64,000 nucleotides of DNA, taken from Pseudomonas sp. MYb118. GTDB lineage: Bacteria; Pseudomonadota; Gammaproteobacteria; Pseudomonadales; Pseudomonadaceae. The stretch is taken from positions 930,001 to 994,000 of the forward strand of contig NZ_JBFRXN010000002.1 in assembly GCF_040947875.1 (NCBI RefSeq), in the 5' to 3' direction. Shown here piece by piece: positions 16,053-24,166 of this stretch (positions are counted from its first letter, which is position 1; each line of letters starts with the position of its first letter). Made by a program: the position numbers and the translations under genes. The notes under the pieces are model-generated. The model had not been told where the DNA came from. It saw only the letters and a list, made by a program, of their open reading frames with translations, and ran no database searches.

Positions 16053-16967
16053 GTGGCTGCCTACAACCTGCGTCAATTGAAGTACTTCATCACCACCGTC
16101 GAATGCGGCAGTGTCGCCGAGGCCTCGCGCAAGCTGTACATCGCCCAGCCGGCGATTTCCACGGCGATCAAGGGCCTGGAAGACAGCTTTGGCGTGCAAC
16201 TGCTGATCCGCCATCACGCCCAGGGCGTGTCCCTGACCCCCAGCGGCGCACGCTTCTATCGCAAGGCCCAGGAACTGCTGCGCATGGCCAAGGAGTTCGA
16301 GCAGAACGCCCTGGCCGACAACGACGTGGTGGCCGGACAGATCGACATCGGCTGCTTCGAAACCGTCGCACCGCTGTACCTGCCACAATTGATCGCCGGG
16401 TTTTCCGCGCTGTACCCGGGGGTGAAAATCCGTATCCGCGACGGCGAACAACAGGAACTGGTGCAGGGCCTGACCTCGGGCAACTTCGACCTGGCGATCC
16501 TGTATGAGCACGACCTGGATGCCACCATCGAAACCGAGCCACTGATGCCGGCGCAACGCCCTTACGCCCTGCTGCCCGCCGACCACCGTTTTGCCCAGCT
16601 CAAGCAGGTGTCACTGCGCGACCTGTGCCTGGAGCCGATGATCCTGTTGGACGTGCAACCGAGCCGCACCTACTTCGTCAGCCTGTTCGAGGAGCTGGGC
16701 CTGCAACCGCAGATCGCCTTCAGCTCGCCCTCGATCGAGATGGTCCGGGGCATGGTCGGGCAAGGGTTCGGCTTCTCGATCCTGGTCACCCGCCCGCACT
16801 CGGAATGCACCTACGACGGCAAGAAAGTGGTGTGCGTGGACATCATCGAAGACGTCACCGGCTCCGGGCTGGTGGCGGCCTGGCTCAAGCGCGGGCAACT
16901 GACCAAACCGGCACAGCTGTTCGCCGATTACTGCCGGGAGCAGTTGACGGCCAAGATTGTGCGTTGA
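16053..16967 (+). CDS. LysR family transcriptional regulator
   Basis: A 304-aa LysR-type regulator. The N-terminal winged helix-turn-helix is NLRQLKYFITTVECGSVAEASRKLYIAQPAIST, and the rest is a substrate-binding-like effector domain. I chose the GTG at 16053 because AGAGG lies 6 nt upstream and the family starts here; an ATG at 16023 has no SD. It is divergent from the aldehyde dehydrogenase gene across 212 bp with a palindromic box and a promoter block. It probably activates the amine module when it senses the substrate or an intermediate. Confidence 0.92.
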   Translation: MAAYNLRQLKYFITTVECGSVAEASRKLYIAQPAISTAIKGLEDSFGVQLLIRHHAQGVSLTPSGARFYRKAQELLRMAKEFEQNALADNDVVAGQIDIGCFETVAPLYLPQLIAGFSALYPGVKIRIRDGEQQELVQGLTSGNFDLAILYEHDLDATIETEPLMPAQRPYALLPADHRFAQLKQVSLRDLCLEPMILLDVQPSRTYFVSLFEELGLQPQIAFSSPSIEMVRGMVGQGFGFSILVTRPHSECTYDGKKVVCVDIIEDVTGSGLVAAWLKRGQLTKPAQLFADYCREQLTAKIVR

Positions 16968-16986
16968 GCCTTCCTTGCCCCAGTTC

Positions 16987-17089
16987 CCTGTAGGAGCGAG
17001 CTTGCTCGCGATGGAAGCTCGGGCGACGCTGGCTATCTGATGCCCAGCGTTATCGTTGACGACCATCGCGAGCAAGCTCGCTCCTACAG
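16987..17089. repeat. REP doublet, loop class with GTTATCGTTGACGACC
   Basis: Inverted arms CCTGTAGGAGCGAGCTTGC and GCAAGCTCGCTCCTACAG flank a loop that contains ATGCCCAGCGTTATCGTTGA, the same class as at 5728 and 23037. It lies between convergent lysR and hrpB. Confidence 0.94.
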
Positions 17090-17100
17090 ATACGGGGGAA

Positions 17101-19617
17101 TTACTTACGCGGCTTGGCCCGCGCCGTCGCCTCGGCCACCAGCGGATCATCCGGCCAGTAATGCTTGGGATAGCGCCCCTTCAAATCCTTCTTCACCTCG
17201 GCATAGGTGCTGCGCCAGAAGTTCGCCAGGTCCTGGGTCACCTGCACCGGCCGACGCGCCGGCGACAGCAGGTGCAACTTCACCACCTGCCGGCCGCCGG
17301 CAATGCGCGGGGTTTCGGCGAGGCCGAACAGCTCCTGCAGGCGCACCGCCAGGATCGGCGGCTGCTCGCTGTAGTCCAGGCGAATCGACGAGCCCGAGGG
17401 CACGCTCAGGTGATGCGGCGCCAGCTCATCCAGGCGTTGCGGCAAGGGCCACGGCAACAGGTTGCGAACGATGCTGGAGAGGTCGAGGTTGGCAAAATGA
17501 CTGAGCCGCGACACCTTGCCCAGGTACGGCAGCAACCAGTGTTCAAGCCCCTTGAGCAACGCGGCGTCGCTGACATCCGGCCATTCGCTTTCGCCGCTGG
17601 CATCGAGGTCCAGCTGCCGCAACAACGCCACCCGCGCCTGCCACTGACGCAGCTCTGGCGTCCACGGCAACAACTCCAGACCCTTGCGCCGCACCAGGTT
17701 GACCAAGGCCTGACTGCGCGCGGCTTCATCCAGGCCGCTCAAGGGTTCTCGGCTGAGCACCAGCTCGCCGACCTTGCGCTGACGCTCGGCGCGCAACACG
17801 CCCTCGCGCTCGTCCCAATCCAGTTGATCGACCACTCGCACCTGTTCGGCGAGCACCGAATCGAACAACGCCGGATCGAAATCCGCCGCCAGATAAATGC
17901 GTTCTTCGCGCTGCCCCTGGCGACTGCCCAGATCGGCGATCACCAGCCACGCCTGCTTCATCAGGCTGTCCGCCTCGGCGAACAACGCGGCGCGGCCGTT
18001 GGCCAGGCGATACTCCGCACCACCGGCGCGGCGCTGCTGGGCCACTCGGTCGGGATACGCCAGCGCCAGCAAGGCACCCAGCCACCGCGGGTGATCCGGA
18101 TCGCTGACCGGCTCCGACGCCTTGCCACGCAGATAACCCCGGTATTGTCGCGCCAGTTGCCGGGCGCGCTGCACCCCACCCTGGGCACCACGGGCGGCTC
18201 GCTCTTGCCCGGACAACAGCACCAATCGGCTGTGCAGGTCGGCGCCGGCACCGCGCAGGATGTCGCGCTCGCCCAGCAATGCGGCGACGTCACAGGCCAT
18301 CTCGGCCAGGCCCAATGCCTGCCCGCGCAACAGCAGATGGGCGATGCGCGGATGCGCCGGCAGTTCGGCCATGGCCTGCCCGTGCCGACTCAGCGCTTCA
18401 CCGTCCAGTGCGCCGAGGCGTTCGAGCAGGTCCTGCGCCTGTGCGTAAGCCGCTGCCGGCGGCACGTCGAGCCACACCAGTTGCTGCGGCGCCACGCCCC
18501 AGCGACCCAGTTGCAGCGCAAGGCCGGCCAGGTCCGCCGAGACGATTTCCGCGCTGGCGTAGGCCGCCAGTTGCTCGTGTTGATCCTGCGACCACAGGCG
18601 ATAACACACGCCGGGCTCCAGGCGCCCGGCCCGGCCCGCGCGCTGGGTGGCACTGGCTCGGGAAATGCGCTGGGTGTCCAGGCGCGTCATGCCGCTGCCC
18701 GGGTCGAAACGCGGCACTCGCGCCAACCCGGCGTCGATCACCACGCGCACGCCGTCGATGGTCAGGCTGGTCTCGGCGATGTTGGTGGCCAGCACCACTT
18801 TACGCTTGCCGGCCGGGGCCGGGTCGATCGCGGCGCGCTGCGCGGCCAGGTCCAGTTCGCCGTGCAACGGGCAAAGCAGCACCGTTGAGTCCGTGCCCAG
18901 TGCCTCGGCCAGTTGTTGATGCACACGACGGATTTCCGCCTGCCCGGGCAGGAACACCAGCAGACTGCCGGTTTCATCATTGAGGGCTTCGAGGACGGTC
19001 TGCACCACACGCGGCTCGATGAACTCCCCCGGCTGGAAAGGTCGCCCCCAGCGCATCGCCACCGGGTACATGCGCCCTTCGCTGCGCAGGATCGGCGCAT
19101 CGTCGAGCAACCCCGCCAGGCGCTCGCCTTCGAGGGTGGCCGACATCAGCAGGATCTTCAGCGGCTGCTCGTCACGAAACAGCTCGCGGCCATTGAGACT
19201 CAGGGCCAGCGCCAGATCGGCATCGAGGCTGCGCTCGTGGAATTCGTCGAAGATCAGCAGGCCCACGCCATCGAGCGCCGGGTCTTCCTGCAAGCGCCGG
19301 GTGAGGATGCCTTCGGTGACCACTTCGATGCGCGTGCTGGGGCCGACCTTGCTGTCCAGGCGTATCCGGTAGCCCACCGTTTCCCCGACCTTTTCCCCCA
19401 GCTCACTGGCCAACCGCTCCGCCGCCGCCCGCGCCGCCAGACGCCGCGGCTCGAGCATCAGAATGGTCTGCCCGGCCAGCCACGCCTCATCGAGCAAGGC
19501 CAACGGAACCCGAGTGGTCTTGCCCGCACCGGGCGGCGCTTCGAGCACGGCTTCGTGGCGTGTCGCCAACGCTTCACGCAGGGCGGGTAAAACTTCATCA
19601 ATCGGCAAAGAAATCAT
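17101..19617 (-). CDS. hrpB: ATP-dependent RNA helicase HrpB (DEAH family)
   Basis: An 838-aa DEAH-box helicase. Walker A is EAPPGAGKTTRVPLALL near residue 30, motif Ia follows as MLEPRRLAARAAAERL, motif II is IFDEFHERSLDADLAL (DEFH type), motif III is LMSATLEG, motif V is VVLATNIAETSLTIDGVRVV and motif VI is QRAGRAGRLEPGVCYRLW. The HrpB C-terminal domain (WLLPYL...LDELAPHHLSVPSGSSI) and ending are complete. The ATG at 19617 is preferred to one 12 nt earlier because the family begins MISLPIDEVLP. Its precise RNA targets in bacteria are unclear. Confidence 0.95.
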   Translation of the reverse strand: MISLPIDEVLPALREALATRHEAVLEAPPGAGKTTRVPLALLDEAWLAGQTILMLEPRRLAARAAAERLASELGEKVGETVGYRIRLDSKVGPSTRIEVVTEGILTRRLQEDPALDGVGLLIFDEFHERSLDADLALALSLNGRELFRDEQPLKILLMSATLEGERLAGLLDDAPILRSEGRMYPVAMRWGRPFQPGEFIEPRVVQTVLEALNDETGSLLVFLPGQAEIRRVHQQLAEALGTDSTVLLCPLHGELDLAAQRAAIDPAPAGKRKVVLATNIAETSLTIDGVRVVIDAGLARVPRFDPGSGMTRLDTQRISRASATQRAGRAGRLEPGVCYRLWSQDQHEQLAAYASAEIVSADLAGLALQLGRWGVAPQQLVWLDVPPAAAYAQAQDLLERLGALDGEALSRHGQAMAELPAHPRIAHLLLRGQALGLAEMACDVAALLGERDILRGAGADLHSRLVLLSGQERAARGAQGGVQRARQLARQYRGYLRGKASEPVSDPDHPRWLGALLALAYPDRVAQQRRAGGAEYRLANGRAALFAEADSLMKQAWLVIADLGSRQGQREERIYLAADFDPALFDSVLAEQVRVVDQLDWDEREGVLRAERQRKVGELVLSREPLSGLDEAARSQALVNLVRRKGLELLPWTPELRQWQARVALLRQLDLDASGESEWPDVSDAALLKGLEHWLLPYLGKVSRLSHFANLDLSSIVRNLLPWPLPQRLDELAPHHLSVPSGSSIRLDYSEQPPILAVRLQELFGLAETPRIAGGRQVVKLHLLSPARRPVQVTQDLANFWRSTYAEVKKDLKGRYPKHYWPDDPLVAEATARAKPRK

Positions 19618-19724
19618 GCTGGCTCCCAAACAGAGGGCCGAGTATAACGGCGAACTGCCCGGCGTTTATCACGGTCCTAATTCATACCGACGACGCTTTG
19701 TTTACCGATGACAGGAGTTTTCCC

Positions 19725-20144
19725 ATGCGTATTCCCTTTCGCCTGATTGGCGGTGTACTGGTGGCCACCCTGCTGACCCAGGTGACCGCCTGCGGTTCGA
19801 TTTTCTACCCCGACCGCCGTGGCCAGATCGATGGCAAGATCGACCCGGCGATTGCCGTGCTCGATGCCGTGGGCCTGCTGTTCTACATCATTCCCGGCCT
19901 GATCGCGTTTGCCGTGGACTTCGCCACCGGCGCGATCTACTACGCGCCAGGCGAGACCGCGCACGTGGCGCCGGAAAAGCTCAAGGAAGCCATTGGCGCC
20001 GACGGCAAGGTCGATACCCACAAGTTGCAGACCATCCTGGAAACCGAGCTGGGCCGCAGCTTCCCGCTGGACGATCCACGCCTGATCCAGCACAAGGGCA
20101 GCACTCAGCAACTGGCCGCCCTGGGCCTGCAACCTGCCGCGTGA
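19725..20144 (+). CDS. YceK/YidQ family lipoprotein
   Basis: A 139-aa predicted lipoprotein. The signal peptide ends with a lipobox LLTQVTAC near residue 23, followed by GSIFYPDRRGQIDGKIDPA, as in YceK/YidQ-type proteins. A hydrophobic stretch VGLLFYIIPGLIAFAVDFAT follows. AGGAG lies 7 nt before the ATG. The function is unknown; the location is probably the inner or outer membrane. It is 29 bp ahead of the CDF transporter and may be co-transcribed with it. Confidence 0.88.
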   Translation: MRIPFRLIGGVLVATLLTQVTACGSIFYPDRRGQIDGKIDPAIAVLDAVGLLFYIIPGLIAFAVDFATGAIYYAPGETAHVAPEKLKEAIGADGKVDTHKLQTILETELGRSFPLDDPRLIQHKGSTQQLAALGLQPAA

Positions 20145-20173
20145 TCCAGCCCCTGAAAGGATAAACCGCTCCT

Positions 20174-21073
20174 ATGGTTTCCAGCTCCGAACACGCCCGC
20201 CTGCTGCGGCTGGCCACCCGCGCCTCGGTGGTGGTGGCGTGCACCCTGGTCGTCGCCAAAGCCATCGCGTGGTGGTTGAGCGGTTCGGTGAGCATGCTCG
20301 CCGGGCTGACCGACTCGGCCCTTGATGGCGTCACCTCGCTGCTCAATCTGTTGGCGGTGCACTACGCGTTGCGCCCCGCCGATGACGATCATCGCTACGG
20401 GCACGGCAAGGCCGAATCCCTGGCGGGCATGGCGCAGGCGCTGTTCATTGGCGGCAGTGCGGTGCTGATCGCGTTGCAGGCCTTCGAACGGCTCAAGCAT
20501 CCGGAACCGGTGGGCGCACCGTGGCTCAGCATCGGCGTGATCGTGTTCTCCCTGGTGCTGACCCTGGCCCTGCTGATGTTGCAGCATCGGGTGGTCAAGG
20601 CCACCGGCTCCAACGCGGTGCGTGCCGACTCCCTGCACTATCGCTCGGACATGCTGCTCAACGGCAGCATCCTGGTCGCACTGGTGCTGGCCGGGTTTGG
20701 CTGGCATCAGGTGGACGCCTGGTTCGGCCTGGGGATCGCCGTCTACATTCTCTGGAGCGCGGTCCAGATCGCACGGGAAAGCTTCACCGTGCTGATGGAT
20801 CAGGAGTTGCCGCCGGACGTCAGCCAGCACATGCTCGAACTGGCATGCAGCGTACCCGGGGTATTGGGGGCGCATGACCTGCGCACGCGGATTTCCGGCA
20901 ACCAGTGGTTCGTGCAATTGCACCTGGAGCTGCCGGGGGAACTGACCCTGTCAGTCGCCCACGGCATCAGCGACCAGGCCGCCGCCGCGATCCACCACGC
21001 CTACCCGCGAGCCGAAGTGCTGGTGCACGCCGACCCGCAGGAAGTGGTGAAGGCCGCCAGGGCCGCTCAGTAA
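20174..21073 (+). CDS. Cation diffusion facilitator (FieF-like metal efflux)
   Basis: A 299-aa CDF-family transporter with six membrane helices. The metal-site residues are in DSALDG (helix 2, Asp pair) and HYRSDM (helix 5, His and Asp), the FieF type that exports Fe(II) or Zn(II) in exchange for protons. The cytoplasmic C-terminal domain holds HVLVHADP-like elements (EVLVHADPQE). Its last codons overlap the 3' end of the convergent DUF6515 gene by 7 nt. Metal specificity is not certain. Confidence 0.9.
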   Translation: MVSSSEHARLLRLATRASVVVACTLVVAKAIAWWLSGSVSMLAGLTDSALDGVTSLLNLLAVHYALRPADDDHRYGHGKAESLAGMAQALFIGGSAVLIALQAFERLKHPEPVGAPWLSIGVIVFSLVLTLALLMLQHRVVKATGSNAVRADSLHYRSDMLLNGSILVALVLAGFGWHQVDAWFGLGIAVYILWSAVQIARESFTVLMDQELPPDVSQHMLELACSVPGVLGAHDLRTRISGNQWFVQLHLELPGELTLSVAHGISDQAAAAIHHAYPRAEVLVHADPQEVVKAARAAQ

Positions 21074-22113
21074 CTCACCTGATAACCGCGACTGCTCAGG
21101 CAATTACCCTGAGCCTGGCGGTAGGCCTGCACGACTTCGGGCGCCGGCTGGTAGGTGGCCGTGCGCGGATCGAAGCCACTCTGCTGCACCGCGTACTGAT
21201 AGCACTCGTAGCCGTCCCGGTTGACCTGCTCCGGCGACTGCCCGGCCGCCGGATAGGCCACCACATCAAAACCATTGCTGGCCGGTTGCGGCTGCGGTTG
21301 CACGGGCGGCTCGACCACGATGTAGTCCTGAGTGCTTTCCTGGTAGGCATAGTAGGAACCGGCCGCGAGGAACAACAGCGCTCCGCCCACCCACACTTCA
21401 CGGGCGTAATCGGGCAGGTAGCCGATGCGAATCCCGCGCGGCGGCTGCACCACCACATAGCGCGGCCCCAGCGGGCGATACCAGTAGCCGCCGGAGAAGA
21501 AGTAATCCTGGCCACGGTAAGGCACGCGGTAGTCACGGTCCGGGAAGCGGTCGATTACATGGCCTGGACGGTATTGCGGGCCGGGCCCCCAACCGTTGCC
21601 ATGGCCGCTGGGGCGACCGGCCCAGTAATGATCGTCGGGGCGCGGGCCGTTGTTCTGCCAGTGCTGGTTGTAGTCGTTGCGCCGAGGCACGTCCTGATAG
21701 TAACCCCGCTGGGGTTGCTGGGTCTGGCGCACGGTGTCGGGCCGGCCCTGGATCGGCAGGTCATTGGCCGGTAACTGGGGTGGCGGTGGTGGCGGGCGCA
21801 CCGGGTTGTTGTAATCACGCGGCGGATTGTTCTGCCACTGCCCGCCATTGCGCGGCTGGCCGTTGTTCTCGAACTGACGGCTGTTGTCGCCGCGAATGAT
21901 CTCGTTGTTCTGCGGCCGTGGCTGATTCTGCTGCGGGTTGTTCTGTGGACGCGGCTGATTGTTGCCGCCATGCCCTTGATAGTTGCCCTGATGGCCGTCG
22001 CCGCGCTGGCCGTTATCCGGGCCACGGTTCTGTGGCTCATCGGCCAGCGCTTGCGCAGTGACACTGACACACAACACACCAACACCGGCCAAACGCCAGA
22101 TGCGCGACTTCAT
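21067..22113 (-). CDS. DUF6515 family envelope protein
   Basis: A 348-aa secreted or envelope protein. The signal peptide ends near AQALADEP. Residues from about 25 to 185 are a low-complexity Asn/Gln/Pro/Gly/Arg-rich region, which looks disordered. Then comes a compact domain with RDYFFSGGYWYRP-like aromatic elements (YFFSGGYWYRPLGPRYVVVQ split by the family core), a hydrophobic segment VGGALLFLAAGSYYAYQ, and a C-terminal region with two Cys (YECYQYAV and GNCLSSRGYQVSY). I set the start at ATG 22113 because AGGAT lies upstream; a GTG at 22125 is the alternative. The function is unknown. Confidence 0.8.
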   Translation of the reverse strand: MKSRIWRLAGVGVLCVSVTAQALADEPQNRGPDNGQRGDGHQGNYQGHGGNNQPRPQNNPQQNQPRPQNNEIIRGDNSRQFENNGQPRNGGQWQNNPPRDYNNPVRPPPPPPQLPANDLPIQGRPDTVRQTQQPQRGYYQDVPRRNDYNQHWQNNGPRPDDHYWAGRPSGHGNGWGPGPQYRPGHVIDRFPDRDYRVPYRGQDYFFSGGYWYRPLGPRYVVVQPPRGIRIGYLPDYAREVWVGGALLFLAAGSYYAYQESTQDYIVVEPPVQPQPQPASNGFDVVAYPAAGQSPEQVNRDGYECYQYAVQQSGFDPRTATYQPAPEVVQAYRQAQGNCLSSRGYQVSY

Positions 22114-22231
22114 GCTTATCCTCACTGCGGGTTAGGGCTTGTACATAAGACTGGGAAAGCACAGGCCGGTTCTGCAACAGGTTATCAGTCGTGAAACATA
22201 TTTATTGAGCGGCCAGCATTAAATCGCAGGC

Positions 22232-22260
22232 AAAAGAAAAGGGAGACCCGTCGGCCTCCC
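22232..22260 (-). terminator. Intrinsic terminator on the minus strand
   Basis: Minus-strand GGGAGGCC, loop GACG, GGTCTCCC (one G-U pair) and then TTTTCTTTT. This is a textbook Rho-independent terminator. No minus-strand gene ends here: it sits 120 nt upstream of the DUF6515 start, so it ends either a separate RNA or an attenuated leader. Confidence 0.85.
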
Positions 22261-22480
22261 CTTGAGAACTTCGTCCGTGCTCGACGCTTTTGACGTCGGC
22301 TCACCTCACGCCGTCTTCTGGACAGTGTGCAGCTCGGGGGCCGGGCACATCCCCTGTGGGGGTGGCGGCCGCGACTGGCCTGATTGGGCGAGTCGCCGTG
22401 GACTGTGTGTCCGAGCAGTGATTCTGGTGATAAGGATAGGCCGCAGGCACCGGCAGAGGATTGCGAAGATTGCTCAAATA
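22232..22480 (-). ncRNA. Candidate structured small RNA or attenuated leader
   Basis: The space between lrp and the DUF6515 gene (437 bp) has no convincing gene, yet the minus strand ends with a clear terminator at 22232. Inside it are GCGACT/AGTCGC (22371-22396), a CCCC/GGGG hairpin (22351-22361) and a GACG/CGTC hairpin near 22283. The 5' end is unknown and is placed only roughly. It could be a free small RNA or a riboswitch-like leader of the DUF6515 gene. I do not recognise a named family. Confidence 0.5.
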
Positions 22481-22488
22481 AACATGAC

Positions 22489-22518
22489 TTGCGCAATTTT
22501 TAACCCTGGATAGATAAT
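22489..22518 (+). promoter_or_regulatory. Candidate sigma70 promoter of lrp
   Basis: TTGCGC (22489) and TAGATAAT (22511) with 16-18 nt between them, ending 33 nt before the lrp ATG. TTGCGCAA is also a short palindrome that could take part in autoregulation. Confidence 0.45.
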
Positions 22519-22550
22519 CTGCCGCAATTGATAAGAGAAAGGCCTGATTC

Positions 22551-23030
22551 ATGAGCAAACTCGACCGATACGACCTCAGTATTTTGGCGGAATTGCAGCG
22601 CGACGCGCGCATTTCCAACCAGGAACTGGCCGAACGCATCGGCCTGTCGCCTTCACCGTGCTCGCGCCGGGTCAAACAACTGGAGGACGATGGCTACATC
22701 TCCCGCCAGGTGGCCCTGCTCGACCGCAAGATGCTCGGCCTGAGCCTGACCGCCTACGTGCTGATCGGCATGGACCGGCACACGCCCGAGCGTTTCGAGA
22801 ACTTCGAAGCGGCGATCCGCACCTTGCCCCAGGTCCTGGAATGCAGCCTGGTGACCGGGATGGACGCCGACTACCAGCTCAAGGTGGTGGTGCCGGACAT
22901 GGATCACTACCAGAAACTGCTGCTGGGGCACCTGACTCGCATCGACGGGGTCACCAGCGTGCGTTCCAGCTTCGTGCTCAACCAGGTGCTCAACAGTACC
23001 GAGTTGCCGCTCACGCATCTGCGCAGCTGA
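22551..23030 (+). CDS. Lrp/AsnC family transcriptional regulator
   Basis: A 159-aa Lrp/AsnC regulator. The N-terminal helix-turn-helix is LDRYDLSILAELQRDARIS with IGLSPSPCSRRVKQLEDDGYI, and the RAM effector domain follows, ending VRSSFVLNQVLN. Such proteins sense amino acids. GAGAAAGG lies before the ATG. It is a single gene, followed by a REP element. In P. aeruginosa the same position holds an Lrp-type gene (from memory of PA3965). Confidence 0.92.
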   Translation: MSKLDRYDLSILAELQRDARISNQELAERIGLSPSPCSRRVKQLEDDGYISRQVALLDRKMLGLSLTAYVLIGMDRHTPERFENFEAAIRTLPQVLECSLVTGMDADYQLKVVVPDMDHYQKLLLGHLTRIDGVTSVRSSFVLNQVLNSTELPLTHLRS

Positions 23031-23036
23031 CCCCCC

Positions 23037-23140
23037 CCTGTAGGAGCGGACTTGTCCGCGATGGTCGTCAACGATAACGCTGGCTGTCTGATTGCCAGCG
23101 GTGCCTGGGCTACCATCGCGGACAAGTCCGCTCCTACAGG
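23037..23140. repeat. REP doublet with GGACTTGTCCGC arms
   Basis: Arms CTGTAGGAGCGGACTTGTCC and its inverse differ from the other elements (GGACTTGTCC instead of GAGCTTGCTC), keeping the hairpin through compensating changes. The loop carries GTCGTCAACGATAACGCTGG, the reverse of the loop in the elements at 5728 and 16987. Confidence 0.93.
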
Positions 23141-23258
23141 GGATTGCGGTGGTCATGGGCGTGCATGCGACACACCGACGCAGGTCAATGCTGTGCCAAT
23201 CGCGCATGGCGTATACTCGCCCCCGCCTTTTTAGCCTCACCCGCGCTGGAGATGTTTG

Positions 23259-23468
23259 ATGGATCCTGCACTGTTTGAAGAGTGGATGATGACTGGACTC
23301 GTCAGCATCCTGATCATTTTCATGGGTTTCATCGTCTGGGATCTGGCGAAAAAATCCAAGGCAGGACGCTTCGGTTCGTTCATCCTGTTCTTCGTGCTGG
23401 GCCTCGGGGTCGCGGCGTTCATCATCAAGAGCGTGGTGATCGGCCTGATCGAATCCGGGGCGCTATAA
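23259..23468 (+). CDS. DUF2788 small membrane protein
   Basis: A 69-aa protein with two hydrophobic helices ([19 protein letters not shown] and a second, [20 protein letters not shown]) separated by a basic KKSKAGR loop. This matches DUF2788. GGAG lies 7 nt before the ATG at 23259, so the TTG 3 nt earlier is rejected. The stop overlaps the stop region of the convergent rluE gene. Function unknown; inner-membrane location inferred. Confidence 0.85.
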   Translation: MDPALFEEWMMTGLVSILIIFMGFIVWDLAKKSKAGRFGSFILFFVLGLGVAAFIIKSVVIGLIESGAL

Positions 23469-24098
23469 GCGCGCCGGCACTTCCTTCCACTGGCCCTGAT
23501 CGAGCCCTTCGATCGTCCAGTCACCAATCCGAACCCGCACCAGCCGCAACGTCGGCAAGCCGACCGCGGCCGTCATGCGCCGCACCTGGCGGTTACGCCC
23601 TTCGCGAATGACCAACTCCAGCCAACTGGTCGGCACGCTCTTGCGAAAACGCACCGGCGGGTTGCGCGGCCACAACTGCGGCTCATCGAGCTGGCGCGCC
23701 TCGGCGGGCAAGGTCATGCCGTCGTTCAGTTCAACGCCTTCACGCAGGCGCTGCAACTGCTCGGCGCTCGGTTCGCCTTCCACTTGCACCCAGTAAGTCT
23801 TGGCCAGTTTGTGCTTCGGGTCGGCAATCCGCGCCTGCAATTGGCCGTCGTTGGTCAGCAGCAGCAAACCTTCGCTGTCGCGGTCCAGCCGCCCGGCCGG
23901 GTAGATCCCGGGCATGGTGATGAAATCCTTGAGCGTCGCCCGCCCTTCACCGTCGCTGAACTGGGTCAGCACATCGAAGGGTTTGTTGAACAGGATCAGC
24001 TTCGGCTCGGCCGGTGGAGCCTTGGCGACCCGGCGCGGGGCGGATGACGGGGTGTGCACGCCGGGACGGCGGGACACAGGACGTTGAGGACGGGACAT
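23463..24098 (-). CDS. rluE: 23S rRNA pseudouridine synthase RluE
   Basis: A 211-aa RsuA/RluBEF-type pseudouridine synthase. The catalytic Asp is in [18 protein letters not shown], preceded by [16 protein letters not shown]. The tail [21 protein letters not shown] is typical. It lacks an N-terminal S4 domain, which fits RluE (it modifies U2457 in E. coli). The N-terminal ~30 residues are basic and Pro/Arg-rich. It overlaps the DUF2788 stop by 6 nt, tail to tail. Confidence 0.9.
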   Translation of the reverse strand: MSRPQRPVSRRPGVHTPSSAPRRVAKAPPAEPKLILFNKPFDVLTQFSDGEGRATLKDFITMPGIYPAGRLDRDSEGLLLLTNDGQLQARIADPKHKLAKTYWVQVEGEPSAEQLQRLREGVELNDGMTLPAEARQLDEPQLWPRNPPVRFRKSVPTSWLELVIREGRNRQVRRMTAAVGLPTLRLVRVRIGDWTIEGLDQGQWKEVPARL

Positions 24099-24166
24099 GG
24101 GGGCTGGAACATCTGGCGGTCAGGGCTGCCCATGCTAGTGCCCCAACCGCCAAATGGCCATGACTG

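Noticed and set aside
22185..22496. 103-codon Arg/Ser-rich frame in the lrp upstream gap
   Set aside because: Coincides with the structured RNA and runs through the terminator; composition is not protein-like.
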